Shown: positions 43,551-57,600 of the stretch, piece after piece
Position numbering within the stretch: the first letter of the stretch is position 1
Layout of the letters: every line of letters starts with the position of its first letter
NCBI GenBank assembly: GCA_003049485.1
Contig: PYST01000199.1
Span: 1 to 64,000, forward strand
DNA: 64,000 nt
Reading direction: 5' to 3'
DNA from: Ophioceras dolichostomum
Taxonomy: Eukaryota; Ascomycota; Sordariomycetes; Magnaporthales; Ophioceraceae
Notes under the pieces: model-generated
What the model saw: the letters and a program-made list of their open reading frames with translations, nothing else
Told to the model about the DNA's origin: nothing
The model's database searches: none
Made by a program: the position numbers and the translations under genes

Positions 43551-45180
43551 TCTCTCGCCTCTCTTCTTTTCTGTTCTCTTGAATATTTGTCCTCCGAAGG
43601 TTGGGAGGACAGGCAGGATGGGGTTTTGTGTGTTTGCTTACCTCGTTCGTTGCTCCTTGTTTGTTTGATCGTGATTCGCTGGCAGTTTTGCGTGCTTGGT
43701 TTGATGGTAGTTATGGTCGGCGGGCGGCGGCTTACCGCCGGTCTCTAACGGCCGTGTCGGGTAGGGGCAGCAAGCAAGCAAGCCAGCCAGCAAACGAGCA
43801 GGCAACCTGCTGTTGTGTTGTTCGTCCTGTGTAAGGTACGGACGGAACTTGAGACGGAAGAAAAATAGGGAGGGAGGAGATGGGGAAGGGAAGAGGGGTA
43901 ATGCAGTGGAAGGCGTCACTAGGAATGGGACGGAGGACGGGTGCACGGAGCGGGGGCGAGGTGGGAGAGATTGAGTTCTGACTGTGGTAGTTTGTTCACT
44001 TTTGTTGTGTCCGATTTCGCTGCTTATAGGCACGTACATACAAACATGTACAACTGGAAAGCCGGTATGTAGGACCCTCCCCCCACCTCGTCGTTGTATA
44101 CACTTGTAGATCAAACAATATCTTTTAGGGCTTCGGGCAATTGGTAGCCCTGATAATATTTAGGCACAATGTTGGAGACAGATAGGTAGGTAGATAGGTA
44201 GGTAGGTGGGCGGGTAAATAAGTAATAGACAGTTAAGAATATTGTTTAAGAGATACAATGAAAAGATGACAGCTTGTTGGGAGGAAGAGGCCAACACCCT
44301 CTCCCGGATTTTAAACACTGCTGGCTGCTCTCTCGTCTGTCCTGCAGCTGTTGCGTAGGTGGTGACCCGACGCCTCGAACGAGGACAGACATTAAGGTGT
44401 CTAGGTAATACGAATATAGAATAGGAATAGTAACCATAAACAATACAGGAGCTGCACGATGCCCGTCCGGGCAGGTCGTGTACAAGTAGTAGGTGTGGAT
44501 GAGTGATGATGTCGTAGTGACAAGTGGATGGAACTCGAAGGAGTGGCTGGAGTTGGATGAGTATCATAAATTGAAGGAATGACTGGGTATCAATCGCGGT
44601 GTGCGTCATGACAATCAATAAAGGAGCGTGTGTTGTTGTGTATGCGTTCGTGTACGTTTCGTATCGGTCGGGTAAGGGTCGTTCGAAAGGAAAGTAAGGG
44701 GTCCCAGTAAGGGGTCCCGGAAGAACCAAAAAGCTTCAAAGAGGAAGAGCAAGGCCATCCATCAATTCTGATCCGTCCTGTGCAGGACGAGATGGGGAAA
44801 AAAGGAGGAGGTATCAAGTCTATTCGTCGTCGTAAAACAGCAACCGAGGCCCCTGTTGGGCCCGCCATTTTCGTGTGGTATCGTAAGGAAAGAAGAGGAA
44901 GAGGACCACGAGGAAGCAAGAGAGACATAAGGAAAAGCCCAGTGACATTTTGGGTGGGCCGGAATCCGGCCGTAATATTGGCGGGGCAGAAGAGAGAAAA
45001 AGGGACGTTGGTCCAAAGTCCTGGGGTCACACGCGCCGCTGCTGACCAAGAACTCCGTACTGCGCTGCGCTGAGCTGAGGGCGAATGAAACTGCAATTGT
45101 GGCTGGTTGCTCGTGTGCAATATTGTGTATGGTGGTGACGCGACTGTCTTGCCGTTGATGACCCGTTGCAGTTGCGTTGC

Positions 45181-47163
45181 TCACTTGCGCAGGCCAACCC
45201 TTCCAGCCAAGCTCCTCCAGAAACGAGAGGCGCCATTGGCACGGGTGGGCGAGGCATCTTGTGGTGTCATGACGGCATCGCGCACCATAGGGCCGACGAT
45301 ATCCTCATCACCGAGGTCAGGGAACTTGCCCTCGTCGAGGATAAGGGGCACGGCCGAGGGCGAGATGACGTCCTCCTGACGCCAGCGAAGGGCGGCAGAC
45401 GGGTCGCCGTTGCCGTTGCAAAGAGCAGCGAAGCGGTCGACCACCGAGTCGTGGGCCGACCGCCACTCCTGCTCCGTCTCTGCCCACTTCTCCTCGGTGA
45501 GCTGGTAGGTCTTCGACGTGATGCCGTAGTGCTCGCCCGTGCGTACCAAGTGCTTGGTGAAGTTGACGCGAGCATGGTCCCAGTCGGCACGGAGCGTGTG
45601 CAGCACATTCAAGTCTGCCGAGTCGGGCACGTAAGGCTTCGGCACGATGGTGAAGTTGGCATGGCCGAGGCGGTCGGACCACGGGTCAGAAAGGGTGAGG
45701 CTCAGGATCGGTGAGGGCAGTTCCGAGACGCAGGTGGGCGGCGCCGACAGGCTGAGGGACCCTGGCGCATGTCTGAACGACGAGACGGATGGCTTCGAGC
45801 TGAGGGCGGGTGAAGGGTAGAACTGAGGAGAGGCGAGGTCCACCGAAGGCGAAGCACCTGGCATCAGAGATTCGATCTTGGGGAACTCAAGGGGCGACTG
45901 CGGGGCGGAAGGTGGCGGTTGGGCAGGAGGGATCTCAGTCATCAACGGAGGTAGCAAAGGCGTGGTAGCGAGGGCGCGTTCGCGCTCCAGGCTCTGGCCC
46001 ATGACGTGTGCATCGTGTGCATTTGCAGCCTCGACGTCTATCGGTGCGGGAAGGGAGACGCCTTCAGGGTGGTCGTAGAGTGACAGCGCTGGTGTAAGTG
46101 GCAGTGGAGGCTCGCCTGTCCTGTCCACCGCTCGACGCCCACGGCCGGACACCGAAGATGACCTGCTGGATGGAGCAATGGACAGGGAGGGTCGGCGGAA
46201 GTCCAGGGCTGGGTCGGATGCTGGAGTGAATGCCAGGTTCATGGTGGCGGCGCGCCTCTCTGCCGATCTCCATCGCGACAGGCTGGGCAGCTTGGAGCTG
46301 AACCGCGCAGTGAAGCCAGAGAAGGGTGATTCGAAGCCACTACTGCCACTGCTGCTAGTGGTGTCGCCGCCTCTGCTACCGCCTCGCCGCTTCTTAGAGG
46401 TGCGGAGACCAGGGTTGAAGTCGCTGTCGCTGAGGAACCCGGGATCGTAGTCGATGTCATTCGGGGGAAAGGTTGCGCTGTGGACGAGTCCCGGTCTTTG
46501 GTTGCGGTGCACGCATGGTTCATCGCCTGTTGGTCCGGTTGCGCAACGCGTCAAGTGGCTAGTTAGCGAGCGGGGTGCAGATTATAGGGGCGACAGAATC
46601 CAATCTGGGGGGCTGTGGCGAGCTGCATCGCGACGGGATCGTTGACTGGACTTACACAGACAATCGTACAGGTCTTCCAGGACCTCTGCCAGCATTGTGC
46701 TCTCGTCATCCTCCTTTAGTGGTTCCTCCTCCTGCACGTCGGGCAGCGATCGCTTCGCAGCCTTGCTGGCATTTACGCTGCTCGGCGTGGTCGGCGCAGC
46801 AGGGCTGGAATTCGCGGTTGCGCTGGTGCTGGCGCTGGAGCTGAGGCTGCTGATGCTCGCGTGCGATTGTGATTGCGCGTGGTGGGGGTAGACGTGGGTG
46901 TGTGCGTGTTGTTGGGCAGCCTGGGCAGGCGACGCGGGGCTGTCGGAGCATGACGATGGCGCGAGCTCCAATGATGAGCTTGAGCTGGAGTAGCGCACAT
47001 GGCTGCCGCGACGTGAAAATGTCGGGGTGACGGGCGAGGCGATGTCTGAAGACGACATATTGTCGTTCCCGAGGTAGACGAAGGTCTGTCCGTTCTCATT
47101 CTGGAGCTTGCGACGCTCCTCGACGAGTTGTGGGAGCAGTAATGGGATCAATTTTGGCGACAT
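45181..47163 (-). CDS. Conserved Ser/Pro-rich fungal protein, function unknown
   Basis: Exons 47163-46656 and 46526-45181 are joined by a 129-nt GTAAGT...CCAACAG intron (phase 1), giving 617 aa. The N-terminal block (MSPKLIPLLLPQLVEERRKL, FVYLGNDN) is ordered. It is followed by a very long Ser/Pro/His-rich disordered region with SRRGSHVRYSSSSSSLEL and an acidic EEEPLKEDDESTMLAEVLEDLYDCLC at the exon junction. A second ordered block follows near the C-terminus: FTIVPKPYVPDSADLNVLHTLRADWDHARVNFTKHLVRTGEHYG, then TEEKWAETEQEWRSAHDSVV and a basic tail. I recognise it as the type of protein found across filamentous ascomycetes with no assigned role; no catalytic motif is visible. The start is the ATG at 47163, because translation upstream is untranslated-like. 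Confidence 0.82.
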
Positions 47164-48297
47164 TGTGGTGGTGTTCGCGTGGTTGCGGCGTGCATTGGCG
47201 AGTTGCGGCGGTTGGGCTGTTTTGGTTCGGATTGTAGGCCTGGTTGAGATGTCCAAAGTTAAGGTAGGTACCTCAGCGAGCACCGCAGCGTCGAGCAGGG
47301 CCGCCTCGACGTGCTACTGCGTGCCTCGACCTGGCTTTTGTCAATCCCAGTAGGCGGTCGAGTCAAGTGTTGTTGAGGATCGACACAAAGATCTTGCTGG
47401 TTGGCCGGGGCGAGCTTCCAGCCTTAATAAAAGCTGGCGGCTGGCCGAGGTAGCGGCGGGTGGTTGTGGTGGTGGTTTGTTTGCGCTGGTGCAGTGGCGC
47501 CTGAAAGCAGACCACGCAAGCATAACAGGGAAGGAGGAGCGGAAGGAGCCAGAGCTTATGAGGTCTGGTGGGTTGGAATGGTGAGGTGGGTGGACGCTGC
47601 TGGTTGGTGGGGACCGTTGTCGAAAAAATGCGGGAGGGGCTCTCTGTCCAATGACGAGCTCGGAAGTCGTGTGTTTCCGTGGTGAGAGGACGACTGAGGA
47701 ACGGCGTCGGAAGAAAAAAAAAAACCTCGGCGGCGGTGCCTCCTTTCCAGGCAGTACCTAATCCTTTATGCACCCAACAAAAACAAGAGGATTTTCCTTC
47801 CGCCAAAGATCCCGTCGTATCCTCCTCTTTTATATATACCTATGTCTTGGGTGGTGACTTTGCCCAGAGAACCCAAAAGCGTCTCCGCGACACAGATGCT
47901 CGGTAACGGCGACAAAAAAGAGATAAGTCGCAACGGAACGTGCAAGTTGTTGCTGTTGCTGTTGCGTGTTCACGAGTGGGGGTCGGGGGAGCTGACCTCC
48001 AGTTAGATCTTGCAATTGCAAGTCGCGTGCAGGTTGGACTGGTCAATTTTCGTCCGCTTTCGTCCGTCTGGGGAAATGGATGGCCTTGGAAAAAGTTGGG
48101 GGAGCAGGAGTTGTACTGGTCCACGTGTAAGTCGGGCACCGTAGCAGGGTAGCGTTTGCCGGGTTTGGCCTTTGCACCGACTGGACGACGGCGTCGGGCG
48201 TGGTGCTTGCTGCTGGTGCTTGCTGCGATCAAACGATTAACCGAGCAGTCAAGCGGCGGTCTGGTTCTGCGGCCGTTGAGCTGGCAAGAGGACAAAA

Positions 48298-48336
48298 CAA
48301 GAGGACGAGAGGACAGGAGGACAGGAGGACAGGAGG
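48298..48336. repeat. AGGACAGG minisatellite
   Basis: Tandem copies of an 8-9-bp GGACAGGAG unit in non-coding DNA. A 10-bp GTACTTTCA repeat lies nearby at 48538-48565. Confidence 0.7.
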
Positions 48337-51300
48337 GAGCCAGAGGGATGAAATGTGGTGGGTGGCAGCCAGGAGAAAGCGGCGATCTGCCTTCCAATCA
48401 TCCAGCCTCGGCGCGGTGCGGACCAGACGGGATATGCCTCGACTGACGATGGTTGTTGACCCTCGGCTGTGTCGTGTGTCGCAATTGAGAGCACAACGCC
48501 TCCAGCTGCTGCTGTGGTGTGGCGGGAGCAGCTCCGAGGTACTTTCAGTACTTTCAGTACTTTGAGTCTTGCAGCACCTTCCAGTGCCGCGAGAGATGAA
48601 CCCAGGGCGCGGCGTGGGGGGGGCTGTGGTGACTGAATATGACTGAAAGTGACTGGTTCCCCGACCCGATTGACGGCTCTGAAACGTTGCGGCACAAGTC
48701 CACAACGTGTAAGCTGCTGTAGGCGGTCAAGGAATATTCTTCTGCTGTGCTTGCTTGCAGCTCTCGTGTGCTGGTTACTCCGCTTGCTGTGAAGGTGCTG
48801 TGTCGTCGCCCAATTGCACTCGGCGGAAGAATGCAATGGCAAAAAGAGTCGTCCCACGTGAGTCGAAGAGAACCACTCAAAAAGTCTTCCGTCCAATGCT
48901 GTGCCTGCAAATGTTGACCGCAGGATGTCGGATCGATGTGTGCTGTGCTGGCGTGGGCAATATATTGAGGCCTTTTACAAGGGTTCGGGAGCCTGTCGAT
49001 CGATATTCTCCTTTTTTTCTCCACGCCCAGCCAGCCGTCGAGCCACGCTTGAGTGGCTGGCAAGAAGATGCGTCTCAGGTATTTCGCACTTCAGCAGGAT
49101 GCGCTTGCAAAACCCAAACGGTCGCGCATTCGCTGTCGACGCGGGACTGGAGAGAAAGAAGGGAAAGGGACAAGCACCTGCCAGGCTGGGAGGGAGGGCG
49201 GCCGATGAAAATGTATGGGGGCTTTGTTTGTTCCCACCACTGGCGGCCAGCACAGACGATGGCTTAGGAGCAACGGGAGCCAGTGAATTCGATCAAGCGG
49301 CGGGTGGTGGAGCCTACTGGGTCGGTCAAACAAACTGGTGGGTGCTCCTGAGTGGGCAGCAGCGCTGGGTAGCACTGGGAGGTGGACCCTCAACAGGCTG
49401 GAGCTTTGCTGGGGCGTAAGCTTTGGCTCGGGCGGGCGCAGGGTGGCGGGTGAGCTTGCCTTGGCCTCCAGTCTCGATGCCTATGCCTGATCCCTCGAGC
49501 CCCAAAATGTACTTCTATTGTGGTAGCTTCACCAAGCAGCGAGAAGCTAGCGCAGGCCAACAGCTTCCGCGGTGGGTGATGGCAAAGTAGCTCTTGGCCG
49601 GGCGAGGTCCGTCCAGCAGCCAGCGACTGGAATTCGGAGGTCAGGAAGTCAGGGGACCTTCCTGACAGCGGCAACGCTGACACCACGATGCCTTCATGCC
49701 TGTCTCGCTCCCGAGGCGTACGTGGGAAGAGCACAGCATGCGGCACGTTTTGGCAGCCAGCGAAGCCATCACGCAATGGAGGTCACATGTAGTGAGTGCA
49801 GTTTTTCACTACCACCCTCGACGCCCCTCATCAGCAGCCTTGGTTGGAAGGCGACGGGCAAATGGTTGCCATTCGTCCTGAGAAACACCTGTGGTCCTCT
49901 TGAGCAGTACGAACTACTTCGGAGGCTCGAGACGAGACGCACCTACCTACCTCTACCTATCCCGACAGCATTGGTCGGGAAAATCGCTCAAACGTGTTCT
50001 CTTCTCGCTGGAATCCGACGGCCCTCAGGTTTCCAGGCTCCTCACATCTACAAGTACTGTATCAGCTTCCTGGTTCTCGTACTTGTCCGGGACGGTTTAC
50101 GAGGAAAAAGGGCCTTTGCTTTTTTGCCAGCCTCGGCAACATCACGCCGGCACAGACATCTCTCCTTCGCCTCGACGCCGTTCCTAAAGTTTATTCTCAC
50201 GTGAGCACACAAGGTCGGCTCGGCCGCGGCGAGCGGGAAGCCTCCCGGCAAAACAGACCGGCTGGTCGAGTCCTGATGCTGCTGATGAATCCAAAGGCAC
50301 AGACACGCAAGAAAGACACCGGTGAAAAATTTTCGCTCGCTCTGGCCTTTTTTTTTCAGCGGGTTCCATTGATCCCACCCGCTGGAACAAGAGGGCCACC
50401 GCCTAGTGGTCCCGCTTGGCCGTTTGAGCCCACCAAAGAGCCTTGGACCGCTGGGTAGTGGAGCGAAACAGCGCTAGAGCGCCCAGTGGTTGTGTCGTTG
50501 TTGACGCCTTGCCTGTTCTGGCTCTGCAAACCGGGAACCCCAGCGAACGGAACCAGCAGGGCGGCACCGACTTGAGGGAGCTCGCGAGAGTCGATAGCTT
50601 CCACGAGCTTCTTTCTTCCAACCAGAAAAATGCCTCAGGCCTTAGGCCCCCCTGGCAGGCTCCCTCTTCGTGCTGAGTGCTGACGTATTTTTGTGGCCTT
50701 GGACAGGGGACTTTTTTGGAGGCTGAGGCACCAACCCTGGCCCAGCACGCCAACTCATCCTTCTCTCATCATCACCCAACTCCCGAACGATTCCTCGCTT
50801 GTTCGGCAGAGCTCGATCCCCGAACCCCCGACCACCAAAGAAGAAAAAGGCGGCGAAGAGAAACGCACGAATGTGGTTCAGAGCGCGGGGCGCAGCTTTG
50901 TTTTGATGCCCACCCAGACTTTCCAAAGAATACCAAAGTACAGACCGCCGTTCCTTCGAAACACCGTCGACAACGTAGTCTACAACGTACGTTGTACTCC
51001 GACGAACACAACCATTCCGAATGTTTACAAGCTCTCGCTTTTTTGCCTGTTGGTTGAGGGCTCATCGTGGCGCAAGCATGAACGTTGAAGCTTGGCTGGA
51101 GCTGTTCATAGCTTGTGTGGGGAAGCGTGAAGAGAGAGGGGCACATCACCACCACCAGTACGCACACCAGTGCACCCGATCTCTCGGGGCGGCCGGCGTC
51201 CACAGAACGGCACAAGGTCACGGCCCAGTCCTCCTGAGAAGCCAGCCAAAAGAGGGAGACTTCGGTTCCCGCCTCGCCCAGTTAGCAAATGCGGGGCTGA

Positions 51301-53703
51301 GATACTTGAAACTGTGGGCACAAAAACAAGAAGCCAAAAGAAGAAAAGAGAGAAAAGGGGAGAATGACGATGAGAGGACACGGCAGAGCGCGTCCAGTCA
51401 CACACGAGGTCACAGGCGAGCGAGCCCACACTCTTCGACCAAAGTTTGTAACTTTACAACCGACGTAACCATGGCTAGGCCGAAGATTCTGTGCCTTGGA
51501 AAAGTGCCTTGAGAAAGGGGATGAGCAAAGCCAAGCACGCAAGGTACGAAGCAGAAGTCCAATCCACTGCCCCTCCCCCGGGCTGTTCCTGGATTCGGAG
51601 TGGAAGTTTGAAGTGCGAAAGGGGAAAAATAACGGGATGTGCAAGCGGGTGAGTGAGTGATGTGATGGATCATGGATGATGAGTGGGTGGTTCGCGACAA
51701 CAAGTTCTTGCGCCGCTCCACTGATTGGCCACGGCCACGGCGTACCTGCATATTCTTTTTTCGAGTCAACGTGCCGTGCTTGTCCCTCCCTTCTTTGCAC
51801 GGAAAGAATGTGATGGCAGGAGGGCTCGTCCTGAGTCGTTATCTTGCCACACATCGATCACCCTTAACCCTCCTCGTCACAGTCTTCCCGCGGAATGTCA
51901 ATGACTCGTCGTTCTACTCGGTCTAGATTGATTGCCAGGAAATCATGGTCTACCTTGACTACGGAGGTCCGGATCGCTCTGCCCTCCCTTTCCCTCCACG
52001 CAGAGATATAGAGAGGGCCACAGAATCGCACGAAGCAGGGCGGTCTCGGTTTCTCACGAGCTGGACCTCATACGCTTCCTTCTTTCTTTGCCCCTCCCAC
52101 CACTACCCCCTCCTCCCGCATTCTCGCGAGCTTGTCACTCCGTACGAGAATAGAAAATGGCACAATCACCCATTTCACAGCAGCGCGTCGGCGAGAAGCC
52201 GCCATCCGCCCCCGCATCGTGTAAACCCAAGAGATTCTTGCTCGTTCCCTCGTCCCCTCGTCTGCCCCGTATAATCCCATTGTATCGTGGTATGTAGAAC
52301 CTACGTTCTCGCCTGATATTTTGAGGGCGCACACCTTAATCTCGCCGCGGATCAGCGTCCCGAGCCGTTCTGTTGGTTCCATCTCGTCGTCCCTACTCCG
52401 TACCTACGGTTTCTCTGTACGCATTCACCGCGGGAGCCCGCCCCCTCATTCTCTCGCCGCGCAGTGCCCCTCTTTCCACGTGCTGTGTGCACTTTCTTCC
52501 TTCTCGCCCCAGACGACGCCCGCCTGTCACACAGCCTAGGCTCATCACCAATATCATCACCATTTTTGGTCCTCTGCATTCTCAAGACAAGAAAATCCAC
52601 AAATACGTAGAAGGGGTTGCACGACAGACGACGGGAATCCGCCGCCGCCGCCCCCTCCCAAGTACCTCGCACCAAGTTGCCTTCTTACCGCACTTACGTG
52701 CGGAAACGGGAAGGGCGCCTACCTTTCTTTCTTTCTGCCGTACCCCCGCCGCCGCCGCTGGTGACAGCGAGAGGAGAAGCGTTGCCAAGCCTCTCTCCTC
52801 GCCGCCTCCTGTCCCCGATTGATAATCATGGGCGAACAAAGACGAAAAGCACCTCGCAGAAACCGCAGCATCGTCACATCTGGCCAGGCTCCGCGACGGA
52901 GTGAACCAAATCATCGCCTCACGAACGAACGAGACGTGGACAACTTGCAGCTTTGTGTCGGCTCGTTGGGGATGGCACCATCTAATCTCAACCTGCAGGC
53001 TCCTCCTCCTCAACGTCTGTCGTCGTCGTCGTCCCTTTGTCCCTCCCCCTCCCGCTTTCTCCTCTTCGTGGCATCATCTTTCTCCTCTCTTCTTGCCTTC
53101 CTGCCTCGTATTTGCAACCCCCTCCGGACGTAACTTTCGAAGAGGGGCCAGGAAGAGAGGACAACCGACTCCGACCCTTCCCCGCCCTCCTGTCCCCATC
53201 CCACAAATGCCGACTTACGTGTTCTCTGCAGCCTCCTCCCCCTCTCTCCGTCTCTCATCAGCCCGCTCCTGGTATGATCAATTCCACGGGCTGCAGGATC
53301 CGGCCTCGGCGCGGCGAGACTGTGGCCATCGCTCGCCCGCTCCGACTCGATCGCGGATGCGGACTCAAGGGGGTAGAGTAGGTATCCATCGCTCTCTTTC
53401 AATCATCTCTCTCGGAAATGGCGCCTTTCTTCGGCGACAGAGAAGATCGACGCGCTAGATCGCCTTTCTCGGAACTGTCTGGGTGAGATCGATGAGTTGG
53501 CCAGACCGCACAACACCACCACCACCCCGGACGGCAGAGAGGAGGGAAGGGTGGATGGGTGGATGGACGGGCGGGCGGTTGAGGCCTCGTCCGTCCTCTA
53601 CCCGTCTGACTGTGATTGTTTTTGTCAGGACGGAGCGAAAGGATGTCAAGACGCAGGAACGAGGTGTTCGTCACCCTTCCGTCCCCCTCCCGTCCCTTTT
53701 CCC

Positions 53704-53750
53704 GTCCTTTGTCCATCCATCCATCCCTCCCTCCCTCCCTCCCTCCCTCC
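53704..53750. repeat. CCAT/CCCT microsatellite
   Basis: Three CCAT units are followed by about eight CCCT units in a polypyrimidine context. Confidence 0.8.
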
Positions 53751-54602
53751 TTTACGTACGCACAACCATCTATCTTCCCACGTAATTGTGTTTGCTGTGC
53801 AGCTGTGTTGTGCGACAAATGTTTGCGAGCATCTATCGATTTTTCCATCACATACCAGCCAACCGTCCTTCCATTCATCCACATCTCGCGCAGCAGCATC
53901 GGTGCCTGACGAGACATTAATATTGACTGCGCCAACGCATCACACAGCGCACCCACTATTGAAATGATCTTCGTAGCCACACATTGCCACGCCACACCAC
54001 CATTTTTTGGTTCTGTGAACGATGCCCAATCCAAGCCCCCAAAGTCGGAGAGAGGCAGGCGCCGACCGATCCAAAATGGACGGGCATCGCCTAGGGGTGC
54101 AGGCTACAGCGGATCGATCCCCTCGCCGCCGCCCGTTCGCTTCGGGTCATCCCCATCCCAATCCAGTCCCGCCCAACGCCATTCAGCCCAGTCCAGCCCA
54201 GTCTCCATCCCCCACGATTTCTCTCCATCTTGTCCCCCTCAAAGTTTTTCAACCCTCTGCGTAGTATCTCCCCTCCGGTTCTTTTCGTAGCATTTCCCCC
54301 CTTTCACATGCGCACGATATCCTTTTCTACTGCCTCAGTGGGTGGTGTCGGGACGCGGGTCGTCGTGGGAAAGAGTGATTTGGATCGAACTCTGACCGAT
54401 GAGAACGCTAGGCGTGTGCTAAAGTGGTTCCGGTCGTCCCACTTTCAGGGCGGTCGGCACTCAAACGAGTCCTTCCAGAGCCGACCACGTTTGTTTTCTG
54501 GCCTGGGGCATGCCTGCAGCCTCTGCAGGTTTGCTGTAAGGTTGCGTGGCTTTTTCCCCCAAGTCTCACTCTCACTCTCGCTCTCACTTTTCTTCAAGAG
54601 TA

Positions 54603-54693
54603 CCCCCCCCCCCCCCCCCCCCCNNNNNNNNNNNNNNNNNNNNNNNNNNNNNNNNNNNNNNNNNNNNNNNNNNNNNNNNNNNNNNNNNNNNNN
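54603..54693. other. Assembly gap
   Basis: A C run (54603-54623) is followed by 70 N (54624-54693). The true sequence and length are unknown. Confidence 0.95.
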
Positions 54694-57600
54694 TCCCATT
54701 CCCATGCATCTTCACAAGCTCAGGCTTTCGTGGCGGACTGGGACTGCATGCCGCTTGTGGTTTTTTTCCTGTTCCTTGCATTAGCCTGAGTTTGTGGAGG
54801 GTCGCCGAGCTCGGCCATTCGCCGTCAGCGAAAGCCTCTCGGCTGCGTGGTTGGTGGGTGGGTGGGCATGTGCGGGTGGGGAGCTTCATGTTCCTTTTCT
54901 TGAGCTCTTCTCACTCACATTCTCACACGCATTTTCTTCTGTCACGCTCGTTGGACTCGAGCCGACAACACATTGAACCATGGTACATGGTACCTGGCCC
55001 GACGCGCTTCCAGTCCGCCCCCAGCCGTCTTTTCCTCGCTCCTACTTTCGGAGCTTCTCGTTGCCTCTGCCTTCCCTTTTGGGATTAGGCCTCGTCCCAA
55101 CCGGGAGGCGGCCAACGAAGCGTCCGTCTTTTTTCGTACGAGAGCACATGTCGTCATCCATCATCACCCACCTCCAGTGAGTCCAGTACCAACGTCTGTT
55201 GCTTGCAAGGACCAACAGTTCGCGACTCGGGATCGATCTCTGGGCTCTTCGCGATGTGATTAGTAAATATTCCTCTTTCGTTAGTTCGTTCGTCGTCCCC
55301 TTTTCCTGCATGAAAAATTTTCTCTTCTTTCGGCACTCGGGGTTTCTCGGATGAGAGAAATCGGAGCCATTATTGGCGTCTGACAGACATCGAGTAACTG
55401 TCGGTCTCAACCATCGGTCGTCAACCGTTTCTTCAGTATTTTTGGAAACCGCCCTCTCCCCGCCTGGCCCGTCCGCCGGAGCAGCGAATATCGATGGACG
55501 GACGATCGATCTGCATTTGCTCTCTGATCTAGAACGCGGGCCATGTGCATTTGGGGGCCGTTCCTTTCGGGATCTCTCGCCACCGATCTTCTGTTCTCCC
55601 CTATCACGAAGATTTTCATGATTGCTCGTGTTGTTGAGCCCTCAACGTCTTCCCTCCTGCTCTCGGATCCCGTTCATTTCAACAAGCGGGGGATATCGGG
55701 GAAAGGCCGGCCTTCAGGGCGCCTAGACGCCTCATCATATTGGAGTTTTCTATCCTCTGGCCCTTTTTTTTTTCTTTCCTTTGCCAGGTTAGTTCTCCAT
55801 GGCAACGAGAAGCCAGCCATGTGCCTTCCGAGTTCCGACTCGCCCGTCTGCCCGACTTGCCTCCCCAGCCCTCCCTCCGCAATATGGGGCCGGTTCCCAT
55901 ATCAGCCGAGGGCGAAATCTGCAAGAAAACCTGGGCTGAAATGCGGGACGCACTATGCTCATGGAACAATTCTGTTGTGTCCCTGCTCTTGTCGATCTGT
56001 CGATTGGCCTGTCCCAGTCTTCCTCTGCTTGTGATGACATGATCTGTCAGCACTTTGTTATGTAGAGTTCCCGTCCCGCCAAGATGGAAGACTGTGCACG
56101 AACGGGGTTCGTTGGCAGAACAAAACGAGTTCCCCTTCTGCGGGTTTGTGGATTTTCTCCCCTCGCTACTGTACATGCACAGAAGAGCTCTCCCTCAACG
56201 CCCAACCATTTTGCCGAAAGTGCCCATGCCATGGGTTAAACTCGCTAGACACCCTCCCAGTTGTCAAGAAGACCCTCAGCTGCTCCAAGCTTCCGGAGCC
56301 ATACGCAGACATGACCCGTGATTTGGCCGACTCTCTGACCATGCAGCCCTTTCTTTCTCGCCTACGTATAAGAGTAGGCCCTGCATCGGCCACAGATATT
56401 ATCGCATGGCCTAGATATTGCCCCGTCGTCGTCACCGGCCAGGCGGGAGAGAAGACGGTGGCCTCGCGACCGTGCTGGATTTTCCAGACACACTGCTATA
56501 TATTCTCGATCCTTGTACCCTGCTCACTGAACTCACCACCCATTTGTTCTTACCGCGTTGTCATAGAACAACCACCCGCCATTCCCTTTCCTGCCGTGCC
56601 CTAACTATGTACATTATCTGAGCTCATGGGCCAATACTCAATGCTTAAGTGAACCTGTTTCCGTAACTCGTCCCAACATCACACTGCAATATTCTGCCGC
56701 CTCATCCTTGCTGGCCAGGGCAATACCCAGGTCAGGTTCATATTCCCAGTCTTCTGTTGAATAAGTGGCATGTGGGCCCGGAAGATTTTCACTCGTGGCT
56801 CCTGGCGGCCACGGGTACATCGGCACCGTTCATCTGCTCCACGACGGCCCCCCTCCGAGCTGCCGGGCTTATGCCAAGTAGCCGGATATGAAGTTTCAGG
56901 TCCGTCCAAGAACCCGGCTATATGCCACGCGACAGGCAAGCCGGACTACTAGTACTAAAGCTTCGCTTTCTCGGTGAGCACACGAGGGCCTCCGCGGGCT
57001 TAGTCTCGGATATCTCTCATATTGTGTCTCCGAGGACGGTCCGTCGAGATCCCGCGCTCTTAAAGTCGTCCTCGGGTGTTTGCTCGCCAACCTGTATATT
57101 ATCTGCATTTCGTTTCATTTCCTGAATGAACCCAGCGTAGAGCCCAGAACATTTATAGCGTCCTGCCCCCCTGCCATATCACATGTGGCTCATTTCCGGT
57201 GTCCTGGCTCTCTGAGCCTCTATCAGGACGCCCGCAGGTAGCATAATACAACATTCAGCAGTGAGAGTTGCACGGGCCTCTTACAAAGTGCTACGCGTAC
57301 CGACGTGAGGGGAGTTGGTACTTGTTAGGATGTTACGTCGAGAGAAGACCTTGTCTTCTACTTATGATGTTATCCAGTCCAATCTAACCACTAAAGTTAT
57401 GTTGGAGATGCCCGTGAGTTTTTCTTGTTTCAAGGCCATAACTCCGAGTCAGAGAGGATAACTCGGATATAGATGCACAGGGTCGATCACTCAAATACAG
57501 GAATGACAGGGATTTCGTTGAAACTCTTGTATCTAGACAGGCGCTGCCTCAAACATCGAGCTCATTTCCCAAATAGTGCCTCACCCGGACCTCGATGTGA

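Larger units (their letters stand above)
38702..45180. other. Long intergenic region, no convincing gene
   Basis: About 6.5 kb without a frame I can defend. It contains ACCTACC-type repeats (41073-41096, 42602-42621, 43190-43212, 44183-44216), a hexamer tandem at 41238-41266, and a collapsed homopolymer. The composition changes to pyrimidine/purine-biased tracts after about 40 kb. The right part is 3' flank of the Ser/Pro-rich gene. Confidence 0.5.
47164..54602. other. Long gene-poor region, pyrimidine-rich
   Basis: About 7.4 kb with no defensible gene on either strand. Frames up to about 200 codons exist, but each overlaps similar frames in other phases and none shows a domain. There are long CT/GA-biased tracts. 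The left end is the promoter and 5' UTR of the gene ending at 47163. Confidence 0.45.

Noticed and set aside
43458..43748. Frame through the C/T homopolymer and N
   Set aside because: Its poly-Pro/poly-Phe start is produced by an assembly artefact.
54230..55088. Frames spanning the N gap
   Set aside because: The unknown residues come from the 70-N gap, so the reading frame across it is meaningless.
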